This document shows, one piece after another, positions 17,665 through 25,813 of a stretch of DNA of 64,000 bases. The notes under the pieces were generated by a model. The model searched no databases. It was not told the DNA's origin and saw nothing but the letters and a program-made list of their open reading frames with translations. The position numbers and the translations under genes are program-made. This DNA comes from JAFGJQ01 sp964586145 (GTDB lineage: Bacteria > Planctomycetota > Phycisphaerae > UBA1845), in NCBI GenBank assembly GCA_964586145.1, contig CAZPHH010000009.1:1-64000 (forward strand), read 5' to 3'. Positions within the stretch are counted from its first letter, which is position 1. Each line of letters begins with the position of its first letter.

Positions 17665-18850
17665 TGAAACAGCCCCCGACCGCGGCGGCTTCTTCGACCA
17701 CCGGGGTCAGGGGCTGATTGTGCGGTCCAGCCCCCTGATTTTCAAATTTGAGGAAGCTGCCGCGCGTCTCGCTCTTCCCGTCCCTCCGCGCGAGGGTGCT
17801 TTTGCCGTGTCGTCCCAATCATCAGCCCCTCGGACGGAAGCTGTCGTGTCCCTCCGTTCAGAGGAGCAGTCAATGGCGTTTCATCGCAAACCGGTCCGCT
17901 CTCGCCCCCATCCCAGGCGGAGGCTTTCCAGACTCCACGTTGGTCCAACGCCGGGAACAAGGCTCCGGCCAAGGCGTTGGCTCCACAGACACGATCTCCC
18001 TTAAAAAAACCAGTCTTCCTCACGAAACACGTATGGTACTGACAAGGACGGTGACCGGAGCCTTGTCCAGCGTTTCGCAGAATCAGCGTGTGGTGACGAA
18101 CGGAGAGCCGCCCTGCGTCGGCAACCGGAACGCAAGGGCACACGCCGCGCGACGTCCGGGACGCCACAAGTTCACTCTTCGTTCATCGGGCTGACGCTTG
18201 AGGAAAATACGGAATGACGAACAGTACGAATGACGGATTCAAACGGAATACACGCGTCCGCCCATGCACTTTCTATTGTCTGCCAACGTCTATTTCATAC
18301 CCGATAACGCAAAAAAGTCAAGAGCGCAGCGCCCCGAAAGTGACAAATTGTTGTCGGCGCGTTGCATGTTCCATGCGATGATGCCTGTTCGGTGGCGTCG
18401 CCTGACGCGGCCGACCCCTCCGCAGTCCGATTCCTGAGCGACAAGGTCCCCTGGAAGCTGCCATCGCAGCTCGCTCTGACGCACGACCCCGCGTCTGAGA
18501 ACGCGACCGACCGTGACGCATCCCATCCCCGCATTTCCTCCGGTCTGAACCGATCCTTCGTAGAGGTTCGTGGACCCGCCGAACTGAACCCTGTCAGCGC
18601 CCACAAGCCCAGGACGTCGCTCACCCGTCGCCGCTTGTCGTCTCGGTGGAGCGTCGAGTGAGGTCAGAGCCCAGCGACCGCCGGCGGCCGACCAAGACTT
18701 GGCCGGACCGGGACGATCGCGGCCAGTCGGTTGGTGCCCGATTACGGTCTTGGTGACGGGGCACGGACATACTATACTCCTCCCGGAGGCGACGGAACGC
18801 AGGGGCGCCGTGTAACCACTTTCGGCAGCAATAGGGGCAGGGCCACCGCG
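17665..18850. other. Long intergenic region with no convincing gene
   Basis: About 1.2 kb. On the plus strand TCAGGGGCTG...CAGCCCCCTGA (17707-17742) forms a long imperfect hairpin followed by TTTTC, and part of its arm recurs inverted near 17816-17830 (CAATCATCAGCCCCT). A 40-codon minus-strand frame, 17870-17992, begins with GTG after AAGGGAGATC but resembles nothing I know. 18190-18320 is clearly AT-richer than its surroundings. A candidate cdaA promoter sits at 18750-18778. Confidence 0.5.
18750..18778 (+). promoter_or_regulatory. Candidate promoter for cdaA-cdaR
   Basis: TTGGTG (18750-18755) and TATACT (18773-18778) are separated by 17 bases. The -10 matches five of six consensus bases, the -35 three of six. 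It ends 72 bases before the cdaA start. Confidence 0.45.
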
Positions 18851-19807
18851 ATGCCGGGTTGGCTGATCGCACAATTGACCTTCGCGGATCGGGTCGGGCG
18901 TTTCGGAGCCCGTCTGGCCGACATCGAGTTGTACGATCTTTTCCGGGTCGCCCTCGAGATGTTCCTCATCGGGATCGTCGTGTACTTCACGCTGCGATTC
19001 CTCCAGGGCACTCGGGGGGCCCGACTGCTACGGGCCATCGGCCTGATCGTCGTCGTCAGCTTTCTGGTGGTCCGACTGGTGGCCGCAAAGCTTGAACTCG
19101 ACCGCATCAGTTACGTGTATCCCTACTTCCTGGGCGCCGTGTTTCTCATCACGCTCATCGTATTCCAGACGGAGTTGCGCCGCGGCTTGCTGCTGATCGG
19201 GGCGAACTGGTGGTCGCGGAGCTGGGCGGAGGAGGCGGCCCGGGTCATCGAGCCGGTCGTCCAGGCCGCCGCGAGCCTCTCCAAGAAGAAGGTCGGCGCC
19301 CTGATTGCCGTAGAGCGGAGCGTGGGCATGGCCGCTGTGGCCGAGACCGGCGTGGCCCTGGACGCGGTGGTGAGCGCCGAGCTTCTCGGCTCGGTGTTCT
19401 GGCCCGGCTCCGTGCTGCACGACATGGGCGTGATTATCCGGGGCAATCGAATTGTGGCGGCCGGGTGCCAGTTTCCGCTGACCGATTCCGATGATGTCGA
19501 CCGCTCGCTGGGCAGTCGCCACCGCGCCGCGGTGGGCATCAGCCACGAATCGGACGCGCTGGTGGTGGTGGTCAGCGAAGAGACCGGCACCATCTCGGTG
19601 GCCGAGCATGGTCGCCTGCGCCGCTCGCTGACCCCCGACACGCTCCGCCAGATCCTCACCGAGGGCCTGACGGGCGGGGTGGGGCGCGGAGCCGGCGCGA
19701 GCTTCCTGCGTTCAGAGAAGGCCGCCGTGCCGCGTCCGTCCGTCGCTCGGGAAGAAAGCTCGGATGCGTCCGGGACCACGCTGTCCAAGGCGAAGACGGG
19801 TACCTGA
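18851..19807 (+). CDS. cdaA: Diadenylate cyclase CdaA
   Basis: 318-residue membrane enzyme that makes c-di-AMP from two ATP. Three N-terminal membrane helices (about residues 28-50, 58-78, 88-108) precede the DAC domain (about 110-265). Conserved pieces are FQTELRR, KKKVGALIAVER, GVALDAVVSAELL, and GSRHRAAVGIS with the RHR motif. The usual DGA motif (HDGAVII) is HDMGVII here, keeping the catalytic Asp but changing the next two residues. A polar 45-residue tail follows. ATG at 18851; cdaR follows within two bases. Confidence 0.9.
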   Translation: MPGWLIAQLTFADRVGRFGARLADIELYDLFRVALEMFLIGIVVYFTLRFLQGTRGARLLRAIGLIVVVSFLVVRLVAAKLELDRISYVYPYFLGAVFLITLIVFQTELRRGLLLIGANWWSRSWAEEAARVIEPVVQAAASLSKKKVGALIAVERSVGMAAVAETGVALDAVVSAELLGSVFWPGSVLHDMGVIIRGNRIVAAGCQFPLTDSDDVDRSLGSRHRAAVGISHESDALVVVVSEETGTISVAEHGRLRRSLTPDTLRQILTEGLTGGVGRGAGASFLRSEKAAVPRPSVAREESSDASGTTLSKAKTGT

Positions 19808-19808
19808 C

Positions 19809-20849
19809 ATGGCCCAGATCAAGCTCATCGCGATGACCATCGGACTGACCGTGCTGATCTGGGTGTTTGCCGACCAGCTCCTGCGGGAATCCGATGATCT
19901 GCTCATTCACGTTCGCCTCGCGCCCTCCGGCCCAACTGGAATGTCGGTCCGGACGCCGGACGATCACACTCCGTCTTTCCGGGTGCGAGTCAGCGGACCG
20001 CGGCGTATCATCGCCAAGAAGGTGGTCGGCGGCTCTGTTGGTGTGGACCTTCCCGTCACGGAGCGCAAGACCGGCCGGTACACTCTGACCATGCTCGAGG
20101 AGCTCCGGAAGCTGCCCGGCCCGTTCGACGATCTGTCCATCGAATCCGTCAGCCCGGAAACGCTCGACGTTCTGGTGGACAACACCGTCACAGTCGAAAT
20201 GGACGTTCGCCTCCGCGAAACGGAGGCGCTCGACTTCGAGATCGACCCCACCGTGGAGCCGACGAGGGTTCGCGTGGCGATTTCGGAATTGGCCCTGCAC
20301 GGGCTGCCGCCGGACATCGCCGGCATCCCCCCGGACCAGCGCTACGTCGCCCTGAACGTCACCCGCCACCTCGCGAAGTTCCCGGCGGGCACGCTGTTCT
20401 CCCGCGACGTCATGCTCGAACACCGCGTGGCCGGGGTCAATGTTCGCATCGAACCGCCTGAAGTCCGCCTCGTTGCGCAACTGGCGGAGCGACGCAAGGA
20501 AACCACGATCCCCGCGGTCCCCATCAACTTTCAAGGGAGCGCGACGGTATTAAACCGTTACTTTATTGACCAGCGCGACCGTTTCACCCTGCTGACGCAG
20601 CCGATTACGCTCCGCGGTCCGGATGACGTGCTGGATCGGATCACCTCCGGGCAGATCAAGGTTTTCGGGATCATCACCCTGACGACGCCGAATGCGGACG
20701 AGGTGGGCAAGTTCCAGGAGGCGATGCCGCGTTTCAACCTGCCGCCGGGGGTAGAGTTGGTGGGGTCACCCGATCCGGTCGAGTTCCGTCTGTTACCCCG
20801 ACCCTCGCCCGAGAACGGCAACGAGTCCCCCCAGGCGTCGCTGAACTAG
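19809..20849 (+). CDS. cdaR: CdaR/YbbR-domain regulator of CdaA
   Basis: 346-residue protein with one N-terminal membrane helix (about residues 5-22) and a series of YbbR-like beta domains facing outside the cytoplasm. Its place directly after cdaA is the conserved gene pair in which CdaR modulates diadenylate cyclase. Repeating segments such as VRVSGPRRIIAKK, LDVLVDNTVTVEMDVRL and VPINFQGS mark the repeats. The third usual member, glmM, is absent; a 5S rRNA gene follows. Confidence 0.82.
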   Translation: MAQIKLIAMTIGLTVLIWVFADQLLRESDDLLIHVRLAPSGPTGMSVRTPDDHTPSFRVRVSGPRRIIAKKVVGGSVGVDLPVTERKTGRYTLTMLEELRKLPGPFDDLSIESVSPETLDVLVDNTVTVEMDVRLRETEALDFEIDPTVEPTRVRVAISELALHGLPPDIAGIPPDQRYVALNVTRHLAKFPAGTLFSRDVMLEHRVAGVNVRIEPPEVRLVAQLAERRKETTIPAVPINFQGSATVLNRYFIDQRDRFTLLTQPITLRGPDDVLDRITSGQIKVFGIITLTTPNADEVGKFQEAMPRFNLPPGVELVGSPDPVEFRLLPRPSPENGNESPQASLN

Positions 20850-20874
20850 GGGTGAGATTTTCCGGGCCGGCCAC

Positions 20875-20902
20875 TTGACACGGGATGGCGCCGGGCTATT
20901 CT
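20875..20902 (+). promoter_or_regulatory. Sigma-70-type promoter of 5S rRNA
   Basis: A perfect -35 TTGACA (20875-20880) is followed after 16 bases by TATTCT (20897-20902), four of six matches to TATAAT. The RNA would begin about seven bases downstream, at the predicted 5S 5' end. It is the best promoter sequence seen in the window. Confidence 0.75.
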
Positions 20903-20908
20903 ACCCTG

Positions 20909-21013
20909 TGCGGTGACAATGCGTGCAGGGAAACACCCGTCCCCATTCCGAACACGGTAGTGAAGCCTGTACGGCCGAGGGTAGTCGAAAGGCGAGATTA
21001 GGTGATTGCCGCA
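20909..21013 (+). rRNA. rrf: 5S ribosomal RNA
   Basis: Recognised by the conserved core CACCCGTCCCCATTCCGAACACGG, followed by TAGTGAAGCC and a 3' segment ending AGGTGATTGCCGCA that pairs with the 5' TGCGGTGAC to form helix I. Length about 105 nt, a little short for bacterial 5S. No 16S or 23S gene adjoins it; it has its own promoter and terminator. Confidence 0.9.
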
Positions 21014-21020
21014 TTATTTT

Positions 21021-21049
21021 GAAAGCCCGCTTCGGCGGGCTTTTCTTTT
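21021..21049 (+). terminator. Intrinsic terminator of 5S rRNA
   Basis: AAGCCCGC (21023-21030), tetraloop TTCG and GCGGGCTT (21035-21042) form a perfect 8-bp stem, followed by TTCTTTT. A UUCG loop is especially stable. It lies eight bases after the 5S 3' end. Confidence 0.88.
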
Positions 21050-21138
21050 GTCACCATCGGATCGGTCTGTATCCGGCGCGGCTCGGGCGTCCGCGGTGAC
21101 GAGCCGGACCGTGCCGCTCTTTCTGAGGAGATCCAGGC

Positions 21139-21228
21139 GTGGGAATCGTCGCAACGGCATTGGTTCTGATCGGGATTCTTCTGGCGTCGTTCGGGGCCAT
21201 ATTCACCCCACTGGTGCTGGCCACGTGA
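21139..21228 (+). CDS. Candidate 29-residue membrane microprotein
   Basis: A GTG-initiated frame preceded by GAGGAG (Shine-Dalgarno-like, about eight bases upstream) encodes 29 residues that are almost entirely hydrophobic (GIVATALVLIGILLASFGAIF then TPLVLAT). It would form one membrane helix. The gap between the 5S gene and the SDR gene is otherwise empty. It is too short for homology calls; function unknown. Confidence 0.4.
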   Translation: MGIVATALVLIGILLASFGAIFTPLVLAT

Positions 21229-21299
21229 GTGGGACCGTTCCGGCGCCGCTGATCGTGCCGGTGGTCGGAGTTCAATCATCTCATGGAAGGTAAAGAACG

Positions 21300-21998
21300 A
21301 TGAGCGCTCGTCTGGTGATCGTGACCGGGGGCGGCCGGGGCATCGGCCGGGCCACGTGTCGGCGCTTCGCAGCGGCCGGCGACCAGGTGGTGGCCGTTGC
21401 CCGAACGGCCGCCGAAATCGAGGAAACTCGCGATCAGATACAGGCGGACGGCGGCGTCTGCGCAGCCTGCTCTGCGGACCTGGGCCGCTGTGAGGAGGTC
21501 GAGCGGCTCATCGACTCCGTCCATCGCGAGTTCGGCCGGGTAGACGTGCTGGTGAACAATGCGGGCATGGTCGTCAAGGGACCGGCGGCGACGATGGATC
21601 CTGCCGCCTTCGAGGCCATGGTGGCCGTGAACATCTCGGCGATCTTCCATGCCACGCGCCGCGTCTGGCCCATCATGGAAGCCCAGGGGGGCGGCACGAT
21701 CATCAATGTGTCGTCCATGGCCGCGTTTGACCCGTTCCCGGGGCTGGGCACGTACGGGGCGACCAAGGCGTGGGTGAACACGTTCACGCTGGGCCTGGCC
21801 GGCGAGGGTCGCAAGGCGGGCATCCGGGTGTTCGGCGTGGCCCCCGGCTCGGTGGAGACCAAGATGCTTCGCAGTATCTTCCCCGACCTGCCGGCGCATC
21901 GCGTGCTTTCACCGGATCAGCTCGCCGATACGATCTTCGCCGTGGCCCGGCCCGAGTTCGCGCATGCCACCGGGCAGGTCATCGCGGTTCGCAGTTGA
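21300..21998 (+). CDS. SDR-family short-chain dehydrogenase
   Basis: 232-residue classical SDR oxidoreductase. TGGGRGIGRAT is the cofactor glycine motif, NNAG is conserved, the catalytic Ser lies in INVSSMAAF and YxxxK in YGATKAW. PGSVETKM follows as in FabG-like enzymes. ATG at 21300 after GGAAGG. The neighbours give no clue to substrate; it could be a 3-oxoacyl-ACP reductase-like or sugar/ketone reductase. Confidence 0.88.
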   Translation: MSARLVIVTGGGRGIGRATCRRFAAAGDQVVAVARTAAEIEETRDQIQADGGVCAACSADLGRCEEVERLIDSVHREFGRVDVLVNNAGMVVKGPAATMDPAAFEAMVAVNISAIFHATRRVWPIMEAQGGGTIINVSSMAAFDPFPGLGTYGATKAWVNTFTLGLAGEGRKAGIRVFGVAPGSVETKMLRSIFPDLPAHRVLSPDQLADTIFAVARPEFAHATGQVIAVRS

Positions 21999-22021
21999 TC
22001 GTCCGCCCGACCGCGCGGCGT

Positions 22022-23242
22022 TCATGAGCCGCCCAGAATCGTGACACTGGGCGTCTGGCGTGCAGCCAGGTTCCCTCGCAAGGCGTCGACCTGCTGTTGG
22101 AGTTGGCGCATTCGACCGCGCAGATTCTCCGGGGCGAAGCCGATCTGCCGTTCGTACTCGGCGGCGATGGCCGTGACGTTGCGCGACTTCATCCCGTCCA
22201 GTTCCTGCCGCAGGAATTCCGATTCCGCCCGGATTTCCTCGGCGCGAATGGCCACTTCCGCCAGGCGTTCGCGGAGCTTTCCGACCACCTCCCCACCGGC
22301 CTGGGCTCGTCGCTGCGCTCGCTGCTCGCGCAGGCGTAAGCGGGCCTCGGCCAACTCAGCTTCTGCCTGATGAAGCTCCGCGGCGGGCCCTTGCCCCCTC
22401 TCGACCAAGGCCCGCGTGTGATCCACCTTTGCCTGGTGTGCGGCGATGATCTTCTCAACCTCTTCCGCAATGGGGTCGGGGCCGCCCTGGACCTGTTCGT
22501 CCACGCGGGCGATCTGCTGGAGGATGGCATTCTCCTGGGCTTCCGCGCGTTTCAGCTCGCGTTCCATGTCCGCCAGGCGTTCCCGTAGCGATCCCTGAAT
22601 CCTCAGAACACGATCCAGCCGCAATTCCTCCACGCCTGCCTGGGTTCGAAGCGCCTCCTCCAGTTCCGCGAGTTGCTGCAGGCGACCACTGATCTCAGCC
22701 AGTTGTTGCTCGGCGACCGCCAGTCCGCGTTCCAGGCGCTCACCCTCCTGCTGTGATGCCTCTTTCAGTATGGCATCCACTCGGGCGCACAGTGCATCCC
22801 AGAAGCCCTGGCGGACCGGCTCACATGCAGCCCCTTCCCAACCGGCAGTCAGAATACAAACCATAGTCCCGCCTGCAGGAGGCGGACTGGGCAGCGGCAT
22901 GGGCCCCTCCGTCATGGCTCCCGGCATCCCCCCCATGCCAGGTTGGCGGCCGAACATGACGCCACCACGATCATCGAGCCGGGACAGTCTGATGGCTGCT
23001 CGCAACTGGGCCGGATCACAGGGCGAGTCTTCCACTCTGAACTCCGGATACGTTCGTTCCAGCGCAACATTGAAAAGCTCCTGCGCCCCGTCCGCGCTCA
23101 GATGGAGAGCCGAAGGGTCGCACGCGATTCGCACCACGCACGACGACGGGGCGAGCCCCGGCTCAACCGCCTTCGGTTGGGCAGACGCCGGCCAAGCGGT
23201 CACAAGCAACGCCGCCGCTACTGCAATCACACGGACTTTCAT
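22022..23242 (-). CDS. Secreted coiled-coil protein of sigma-factor operon
   Basis: 406-residue protein of unknown function. A Sec signal peptide ends near AWPASAQ (about residue 22). The first 140 residues include a Met/Gly/Pro-rich segment and several cysteines. From about residue 150 to 390 the sequence is long heptad-rich helix (Glu, Leu, Arg, Gln), predicted to be coiled coil. It overlaps the upstream membrane protein gene by four bases (ATGA), so it belongs to the sigma-factor operon and may act in the envelope as sensor or effector. Confidence 0.72.
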   Translation of the reverse strand: MKVRVIAVAAALLVTAWPASAQPKAVEPGLAPSSCVVRIACDPSALHLSADGAQELFNVALERTYPEFRVEDSPCDPAQLRAAIRLSRLDDRGGVMFGRQPGMGGMPGAMTEGPMPLPSPPPAGGTMVCILTAGWEGAACEPVRQGFWDALCARVDAILKEASQQEGERLERGLAVAEQQLAEISGRLQQLAELEEALRTQAGVEELRLDRVLRIQGSLRERLADMERELKRAEAQENAILQQIARVDEQVQGGPDPIAEEVEKIIAAHQAKVDHTRALVERGQGPAAELHQAEAELAEARLRLREQRAQRRAQAGGEVVGKLRERLAEVAIRAEEIRAESEFLRQELDGMKSRNVTAIAAEYERQIGFAPENLRGRMRQLQQQVDALRGNLAARQTPSVTILGGS

Positions 23243-23844
23243 GAGACACCTCCCGTGGAAGTTTCGATTTCATTCAGTCGCTGCCGAGCGGTGTCGGCAG
23301 CGGGGGTTTGCGGAAACAGGTCCACAATTCGCCTGTACGTGGCCGCGCAGGCGGTGCTCACCACCCCGCTGCCGCAACGTCGCTCCGCGGATTCCAGCGC
23401 CACGTCCGCCACGCCGGCGATCTGGCCGCGCAGCTCCTCCAAGGGGTCCGGCCGGTCGAGTTCCTTCTGAAGCTCAGCCAGTCGGGCACGGCTTCTCTCA
23501 TAGGCCAGCAGAGCATCCACCGCCGCCTCCCGGGTCCGGATATCCGACTCCAGGCGGTCGATCTCAGCGCGGAGTTCCGCGGGATCAGCCACCGTTGGCG
23601 TCACCGCCGGGAGTTTCGGCTCGCCGGGGGACGCAACATGGGTGTTGCCCGGCGCTGTGCCCAGGAGCCACCATCCACCCAGCCCCACCAGAAGCAGCAC
23701 ACTTGCCGTGACCCCCGTTGTCCGAGTCTGTGTACGCCGCAGGGCCTTTCGGCGAACCCGGTCCGCCAAGCCGTCGGCCAGGGGTCGGCCCGGGCCAGCC
23801 GCCGCGTCCGCGTCTCGGATTAGCCTGGCAAGGGGATCGCTCAT
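23239..23844 (-). CDS. Membrane protein, probable anti-sigma factor
   Basis: 201-residue protein with a cytoplasmic N-terminal region of about 44 residues, one membrane helix (VTASVLLLVGLGGWWLL), and an extracytoplasmic coiled-coil region (AELRAEIDRLESDIRTREAAVDALL). Size, topology and ATGA overlap with the upstream ECF sigma gene suggest an anti-sigma factor, though the short N-terminal domain shows no obvious zinc-binding HxxxCxxC motif. The C-terminus resembles a short TPR-like segment. Confidence 0.65.
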   Translation of the reverse strand: MSDPLARLIRDADAAAGPGRPLADGLADRVRRKALRRTQTRTTGVTASVLLLVGLGGWWLLGTAPGNTHVASPGEPKLPAVTPTVADPAELRAEIDRLESDIRTREAAVDALLAYERSRARLAELQKELDRPDPLEELRGQIAGVADVALESAERRCGSGVVSTACAATYRRIVDLFPQTPAADTARQRLNEIETSTGGVS

Positions 23845-24431
23845 ATCGCACCTTCATCCACACCCACGTGGCCCAGTTTCTCCTTCAGACGCTGCCGGGC
23901 CCGCATCAGGCGAACGTTCACGGTATTGGGTCGCACTCCGAGGATTTCACCCACACGCTCCACCGGCAGGTCCTCCAGGTACCGCAGGACGATGACCTCA
24001 CGGTACGCGACGGGCAGTTGGCGTATGGCGTCACGCACGACCGCGGTTGCGTCCCCATCGTGACGATGCTCGCCGGACCCAAACTCGGCATCGGGCGTCG
24101 CTTGCCGGAGCAGCCATAACCACCTCATCCGATGCCGTTTGCGACACTGATTCACAGTCAGGACAGTCAGCCAGGTGGAAAGTCGGCAGTCCCCGCGAAA
24201 ACGAGCCCGATGGGTCCAAACCGCCAGGAACACGTCCTGAACGATATCCTCCACCTCGCCGGACCAGCCCACCAGCCGATAGGCCAGACGAGCGACGTGG
24301 CCCTGGTGGGCCGTCACAAGCCGAGCGAAGGCTGTGGCATCTCCGTCGGCACAGGCCGACCAAAGCCGCGTCTCCTCACTGGCCGTAACATCCACCCGTA
24401 TTCCACCCGTAATGACCAGGGTCCCGGTCAT
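23841..24431 (-). CDS. ECF-type RNA polymerase sigma factor
   Basis: Sigma-70 family protein of about 196 residues. Region 2 is ARLVTAHQGHVARLAYRLVG through VEDIVQDVFLAVWTHRARFRG, with the core-binding and -10-reading helices. Region 4 is AIRQLPVAYREVIVLRYLEDLPVERVGEILGVRPNTVNVRLMRARQ, an intact HTH. The start is uncertain: ATG at 24431 or a GTG further in (RVDVTASEE) both fit; upstream codons lack homology. It heads a minus-strand operon with the presumed anti-sigma and a secreted coiled-coil protein. Confidence 0.88.
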   Translation of the reverse strand: MTGTLVITGGIRVDVTASEETRLWSACADGDATAFARLVTAHQGHVARLAYRLVGWSGEVEDIVQDVFLAVWTHRARFRGDCRLSTWLTVLTVNQCRKRHRMRWLWLLRQATPDAEFGSGEHRHDGDATAVVRDAIRQLPVAYREVIVLRYLEDLPVERVGEILGVRPNTVNVRLMRARQRLKEKLGHVGVDEGAI

Positions 24432-24505
24432 GACCACCCTATTAGACCCGGACCAGGGCGGGAGATGACAGAGAATTCCCAAGGCGGCGGGCCGGCAGGC
24501 AGGCT

Positions 24506-25234
24506 TCAGGATGGGATTGCCGCGAGGGCATCGCGGATTTCGCGGAGGACGGCGTCGTGCCGGGGGGTCCAGGCCCGGGCGGGTCGGGATTCGGCCTCGT
24601 CGTCGCCCAACCCGGCGGTTTTCGACCCTCGGAGGCGGTCCAGGATGAGCGTACGGACGTGTTGGGGGTCTTGGATGCCTTCGATCAGCCCCTGGTTGGT
24701 GACCTGGAAGCCTTTCTCATGGGAGTCACCGCCCGCGCCGGCCGTCTCGACAACCACATCTGCGATGGCGAAGTGCCGCTGCACCGGGCCCTGCGAGACA
24801 CGGATGTTCTGGACGTTTTCAAAGGTGATCGTCACCTCGCGGATGACCCAGACGCCTCGCCGAATGCGAAGGCTGCGCCGCGTCATGACGTACCAGGTAG
24901 TGTCGTACCGCAGGTGCAGCGCCACGAACACGATAATGTCCGGCACAACCGCCAGAATGAAGGCCACCGGAAACAGCAGAATGCCCAGCCAGGGGACGAA
25001 GACCGTCAGGACGATCCAGCCGACGAGGATGGCCACGTCCAGCGGCAGCAGGCCGAGCCAGAACCAGAACTTGAGATACCGCAGGAAGCCCGGGGCGGGC
25101 TGAAACGTCTCGATGACGTCACCCGGCTCCACGGGCAGCGTCGGCGGTTCTTTCGGCACGCGGAACCAGTCGACGAGCACGCGCCAGACGCCCTGGTAGA
25201 TCCACTGCGAAGCATGCTCCGTTCGGCCGCTCAT
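24506..25234 (-). CDS. PH-domain (bPH2) membrane protein 2
   Basis: 242-residue protein with a YdbS/YdbT-like bacterial PH domain. Two adjoining hydrophobic segments (about residues 48-70 and 75-100) precede YDTTWYVMTRRSLRIRRGVWVIREVTITFENVQNIRVSQGP, the usual start of bPH2, and an Arg/Asp-rich tail. Its ATG (25234) overlaps the stop of the upstream PH-domain gene, forming ATGA. Such pairs are widespread but functionally obscure. Confidence 0.8.
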   Translation of the reverse strand: MSGRTEHASQWIYQGVWRVLVDWFRVPKEPPTLPVEPGDVIETFQPAPGFLRYLKFWFWLGLLPLDVAILVGWIVLTVFVPWLGILLFPVAFILAVVPDIIVFVALHLRYDTTWYVMTRRSLRIRRGVWVIREVTITFENVQNIRVSQGPVQRHFAIADVVVETAGAGGDSHEKGFQVTNQGLIEGIQDPQHVRTLILDRLRGSKTAGLGDDEAESRPARAWTPRHDAVLREIRDALAAIPS

Positions 25235-25749
25235 GCCTCGGCCCTCCTCTGCCTCGCCAGTCGGCGCACTTCGTCGCGGATTTCGCAAAGGACCTTCAGG
25301 GTCTCGTCCCCACCGTCACCCGCGTCGGCCGGTGTCTCCGGGCTTCCTTCTCCCCTGGCCCCGCGCATCTGCGCGTAGAGGTAGTCTCGCAGAGCTTCCG
25401 CCAGCAAAATGCCCTCAATGGTCATCTCCGCCCCGGCCGACCCGGACGCAGTCTGGACGGAAATCGTGGCCAGGCCCAGCCAGCGGTGCAGGATGTTCCG
25501 GGTCACGTGGATGTCCTGGATTCGCCGGTACGTCAAATAGATTTCGCGGCGAAACAGGACGCCCCAGGACATGGAGACGCCCTTGTCGTCAAAGCGGTAC
25601 CGAAGCGTGTGGTACTTGCACCAGAGAACGATGATCACCACCGGAAAGGCCACGGTGGTCAGCAGGGACACGAGAATGTAGTAGGTCATCAGCACCGGGT
25701 CGGGGCGGGTGATGGCCTGCGGATCGAAAGGCATTTGCGCACGTGACAT
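25231..25749 (-). CDS. PH-domain (bPH2) membrane protein 1
   Basis: 172-residue protein with a double hydrophobic segment (about residues 20-44: VLMTYYILVSLLTTVAFPVVIIVLW) followed by a bPH2 domain (YRFDDKGVSMSWGVLFRREIYLTYRRIQDIHVTRN). The start at 25749 follows GGAGG at optimal spacing. It is coupled by a four-base overlap to a second protein of the same type. Both end with a similar C-terminal helix (TLKVLCEIRDEVRRLA here, DAVLREIRDALAAI there), which suggests gene duplication. Confidence 0.8.
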   Translation of the reverse strand: MSRAQMPFDPQAITRPDPVLMTYYILVSLLTTVAFPVVIIVLWCKYHTLRYRFDDKGVSMSWGVLFRREIYLTYRRIQDIHVTRNILHRWLGLATISVQTASGSAGAEMTIEGILLAEALRDYLYAQMRGARGEGSPETPADAGDGGDETLKVLCEIRDEVRRLARQRRAEA

Positions 25750-25813
25750 TACGGGGCCTCCGTTGTGGTCGGGCCGCAACGCCGAGCGATCATACCGTTC
25801 CTGCGATCAGAAT

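Noticed and set aside
17870..17992. 40-codon minus-strand frame starting with GTG after AAGGGAGATC
   Set aside because: It has a plausible ribosome binding site but no recognisable motif and an atypical Pro/Arg-rich composition; evidence is too thin for a gene call.
18290..18874. 194-codon minus-strand frame upstream of cdaA
   Set aside because: Composition is that of a random GC-rich frame, it overlaps the cdaA start and promoter, and no domain is visible.
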